A DNA stretch of 64,000 nt, taken from NCBI RefSeq assembly GCF_002075885.1, contig NZ_MDET01000016.1, forward strand, positions 1-64,000, written 5' to 3'. Made by a program: the position numbers and the translations under genes. The stretch is from Manganibacter manganicus. Its GTDB lineage: Bacteria > Pseudomonadota > Alphaproteobacteria > Rhizobiales > Rhizobiaceae. Positions 61,710 to 64,000 of the stretch are shown here, one piece after another. The first letter of the stretch is position 1. Every line of letters starts with the position of its first letter. The notes beneath the pieces are model-generated. The model worked only from the letters and a program-made list of their open reading frames with translations, searched no databases and had not been told where the DNA came from.

Positions 61710-63230
61710 GTGACCCAGGCGCTCCTCGGCATCGATATCGGAACGTCCGGCTGCAAGGCGCTGCTTATCGACGGCGAGGGCGTGGTGCTGGCGAGCCACA
61801 CCGAAACCTATGGTCTGTCGCAGCCGCGTCCGGGCTGGACAGAGCAGGACCCGGCCTCGTGGATCGACGGCGCCCGCGCAGCCGTCGCTGCGGTTCTTGC
61901 CGAGCGGCCGGAGGCCGAACTCGCGGCGGTCGGGCTTTCCGGCCAGATGCACGGCCTGACGCCGCTCGATGCCGGCCACAAGGTGCTGCGTCCCGCGATC
62001 CTGTGGAACGACCAGCGCAACGGCGCCGAATGCGACGCCATCACGGAACGCGCCGGCGGCATCCAGGGCCTGCTGGCGCGGACCAACAACCGGATGCTGG
62101 TCGGTTATACCGGCGGCAAGATCATATGGATGCGCGACCACGAGCCGGATCTGTTCGGCCGGTTGCGCCATGTGGTCAATCCGAAGGACTATCTGCGTCT
62201 CGTGCTCACCGGCGAGATCGCGACGGAGGTCTCCGACGCGTCCGGAACCGGGCTTTTCGACACGCGGGAGCGTCGCTGGGCATCCGGCCTGCTGGAGCTG
62301 CTGGATCTCGATGCCGCCATTCTGCCGCCCTGTCATGAATCGCATGTCGTCAGCGGCAGGGTCGGCCGATCGGGCGCTGCGCTCTTCGGCATCCCGGAAG
62401 GGACGCCGGTTGTCGGCGGCGGCGGCGACAGCGTCATCCAGACCATCGGCTCCGGCGTGATCACGCCCGGCGCGCTGCAGACGACGATCGGCACCGCCGG
62501 CATCGTCGCGGCCGCGCTCGACGCGCCGGTCGCCGATCCGGACGGGCGGCTTCAGGTGTTCTGCAACGTCGCGCCGTCGAAATGGCATTGCATGGGCGTT
62601 TCGCTAAATGCCGGCGGTGCGATGGAGTGGTTCCGCACCATGCTGGCCGGTTTCCGCGGCGGCGAGGCGCCCTCGGCGAAGGACATGGCGGGGACCGCGG
62701 CCAATGCGCCGGCCGGCTCACATGGTCTCGTCTTCCTGCCCTATCTCAACGGCGAGCGCTGCCCGCATCCCGATCCCTCGGCACGCGGCGGTTTCGTCGG
62801 TCTCACCGCCCGTCACGCGGCGGCAGACATGGCGCGCAGCCTGATGGAAGGCGTGACGCATTCGCTTTTCGACATCTACCGCCTCATGGAAGCCGCCGGC
62901 ATCGGCCGCAGCATCATCAAGGCGTCGGGCGGCGGCGCGCGCTCGACGTTGTGGCGGCAGATGCAGGCCGATCTTTTCGGCTGCGACGTCGTCACCACGG
63001 ACGGCGCCGCGGAAGGCGGAGCATTCGGCGCCGCCCTTGTCGCCGGCGTCGGCGTCGGCGTCTGGGCCGACGCGGTCGAAGCAGCGAAATCCTGCCGCGC
63101 GGTGACCCGCGAAACGCCGGACGCGGCCGGCGCGGCGGCGATGCGCGAGGCGTTTGCGATCTACGCAGGCCTTTACGACGACTTGTCCGGGGCTTTTTCG
63201 GCCTTATCCGGTTCCGGCCTGGACCGATAG
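61710..63230 (+). CDS. xylB: xylulokinase-like FGGY kinase
   Basis: This 506-residue kinase is close to XylB: IDIGTSGCKALLID, GWTEQDPASWIDG, GLSGQMHGLTPLD, RPAILWNDQRN, PKDYLRLVLTGE, LPYLNGERCPHPDP, and KASGGGARSTLWRQMQADLFG. GTG 61710 has a GAGG upstream, 4 bases after the ALDH stop. It should make xylulose-5-phosphate or a similar ester. Confidence 0.82.
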   Translation: MTQALLGIDIGTSGCKALLIDGEGVVLASHTETYGLSQPRPGWTEQDPASWIDGARAAVAAVLAERPEAELAAVGLSGQMHGLTPLDAGHKVLRPAILWNDQRNGAECDAITERAGGIQGLLARTNNRMLVGYTGGKIIWMRDHEPDLFGRLRHVVNPKDYLRLVLTGEIATEVSDASGTGLFDTRERRWASGLLELLDLDAAILPPCHESHVVSGRVGRSGAALFGIPEGTPVVGGGGDSVIQTIGSGVITPGALQTTIGTAGIVAAALDAPVADPDGRLQVFCNVAPSKWHCMGVSLNAGGAMEWFRTMLAGFRGGEAPSAKDMAGTAANAPAGSHGLVFLPYLNGERCPHPDPSARGGFVGLTARHAAADMARSLMEGVTHSLFDIYRLMEAAGIGRSIIKASGGGARSTLWRQMQADLFGCDVVTTDGAAEGGAFGAALVAGVGVGVWADAVEAAKSCRAVTRETPDAAGAAAMREAFAIYAGLYDDLSGAFSALSGSGLDR

Positions 63231-63246
63231 GAAGCGGGGGAGACGA

Positions 63247-63933
63247 ATGGCCACGACAACGCAGACCCATCGGTATGAAGCGCTGGTATTCGACCTCGAC
63301 GGCACGCTGATCGACAGCGCGCCCGATATCGCGGCGGCGCTCAACCTCATGCTGGAGCGCAACAACTGGCCGGCCCAGAGCGTCGCGACGGTGGAAAAAT
63401 TCATCGGCTTCGGCGCCCGTCGGCTCGTCCACGACCTTTTCGTATCGCTCGGCCTACCTTCGGACGACGGCACGATCGATGCGGCGCTCGAGGAATATCT
63501 CGACAATTATGCCCGCACGCCCGCCGACAGGACCCGGTTCTATCCGCATGTCCGGGAAGATCTCGAAGCGCTCCGGGACTGCGGCATCCGTCTCGGCCTG
63601 TGCACGAACAAACCGCAGGAACTGGCGCTGAAGGTCCTTGGCATCCTCGGCATCGCTCATCTGTTCGACGCGATCGTCGGCGCCGACGCCGCTCCGGCGA
63701 GCAAGCCCGACCCCGCGCACCTCATGGCGGTGGCCGAGCGGATGAAGCTGAACGGACGGCCCTGGGCCTATGTGGGGGACACGATCGTGGACAAGACGAC
63801 CGCCGCCGGCGCCGGCGTTCCCTTCTACGCCGTGTCCTGGGGGACTGGCCGCCGCGTCGACGTCGAGCCGTCCATGCGGCTTGCCCGTCTGCGCGATCTT
63901 GACGGCATGGATGACGCCGCCCGGGAGGACTGA
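63247..63933 (+). CDS. gph: phosphoglycolate phosphatase-like HAD hydrolase
   Basis: This 228-residue HAD protein has motif I FDLDGTLIDS, motif II LCTNKP, a lysine in SKPDP (motif III) and motif IV YVGDTIVDKTTA. The helical cap and length match Gph, which dephosphorylates 2-phosphoglycolate. GGGGGAG precedes the ATG. It follows xylB by 16 bases and probably removes a phosphorylated C2 by-product. Confidence 0.85.
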   Translation: MATTTQTHRYEALVFDLDGTLIDSAPDIAAALNLMLERNNWPAQSVATVEKFIGFGARRLVHDLFVSLGLPSDDGTIDAALEEYLDNYARTPADRTRFYPHVREDLEALRDCGIRLGLCTNKPQELALKVLGILGIAHLFDAIVGADAAPASKPDPAHLMAVAERMKLNGRPWAYVGDTIVDKTTAAGAGVPFYAVSWGTGRRVDVEPSMRLARLRDLDGMDDAARED

Positions 63934-63935
63934 CG

Positions 63936-64000
63936 ATGGCGGTAAGCCTGCTCCAGCGTATCCTGCAGGAAAGCGAAGGAATGGGATCGGCCGAACTGCG
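63936..64000 (+). CDS. start of an unidentified gene, cut by the window end
   Basis: An ATG at 63936 with GGGAGGA upstream opens a frame (MAVSLLQRILQESEGMG...) that continues to the end of the window. It lies 2 bases after the gph stop, so it is in the same operon. Too little is present to assign a function; an RpiR-type regulator start is one possibility. Confidence 0.55.
   Translation, partial: MAVSLLQRILQESEGMGSAEL

Overview
The window looks like part of a large plasmid or chromid from an alphaproteobacterium of the order Rhizobiales (Mesorhizobium/Rhizobium-like). The support is a complete repABC replication and partition operon with a counter-transcribed RNA gene and two parS palindromes, an ScpB/DUF1403 pair, a Rhizobiales-type intergenic repeat, high GC content, and dense sugar/polyol ABC transporter and dehydrogenase gene sets. 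No genus can be proven from the sequence alone.

Region 1 (1-14.1 kb) is a defence island. The window opens exactly at the left end of a complete IS3-family element (1-1239), whose right end cuts into the 3' end of an E2-E1-JAB triple-fusion gene. That gene sits behind a ComEC-like metallo-beta-lactamase gene, and both are divergent from a BrxR/CapW-like WYL regulator that is followed by a minimal nucleotidyltransferase. Next come a type IV AbiEi/AbiEii pair, a gene with a deoxyribosyltransferase/TIR-like domain, a DUF3800 gene, and a three-gene ABC-three-component (Lamassu-like) operon made of a nuclease-like effector, a small middle component and an SMC-like ATPase.

Region 2 (14.2-18.9 kb) holds plasmid maintenance genes: scpB with DUF1403, a DUF1778/GNAT toxin-antitoxin pair, a tyrosine recombinase, and a RelE/HigB-like toxin with an XRE antitoxin. 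Region 3 (19.9-23.7 kb) is parS-repA-repB-ctRNA-repC.

Region 4 (24.1-64 kb) is one very large carbohydrate/polyol catabolic block. It has a ribose-type ABC transporter, a deoC-FGGY kinase-SDR operon, an RpiR regulator, and an eight-gene minus-strand oxidoreductase/isomerase operon. It continues with a FadR-type GntR regulator divergent from a roughly 12-gene plus-strand operon (Ldh-family dehydrogenase, six-gene ABC importer, GMC oxidoreductase, cupin, SDR, quinone-reductase-like protein, aldA), then a HutC-type GntR regulator. The right part is an SDR-FGGY kinase / transketolase-FGGY kinase minus-strand group, divergent from an ALDH-xylulokinase-phosphoglycolate phosphatase operon. In total there are four FGGY kinases, six SDRs and two ALDHs. 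The likely logic is uptake of pentoses or polyols, oxidation to ketoses, phosphorylation, and entry into the pentose-phosphate pathway through transketolase or DeoC-type cleavage, with oxidation of C2/C3 aldehydes. The actual substrates cannot be read from the sequence.

Recurring palindromes tie the catabolic block together: TGTAR-N5-CTACA (candidate RpiR sites), CTTGT-N4-ACAAG (candidate HutC-type GntR sites) and ATATCAGATAT (candidate FadR-type GntR sites).
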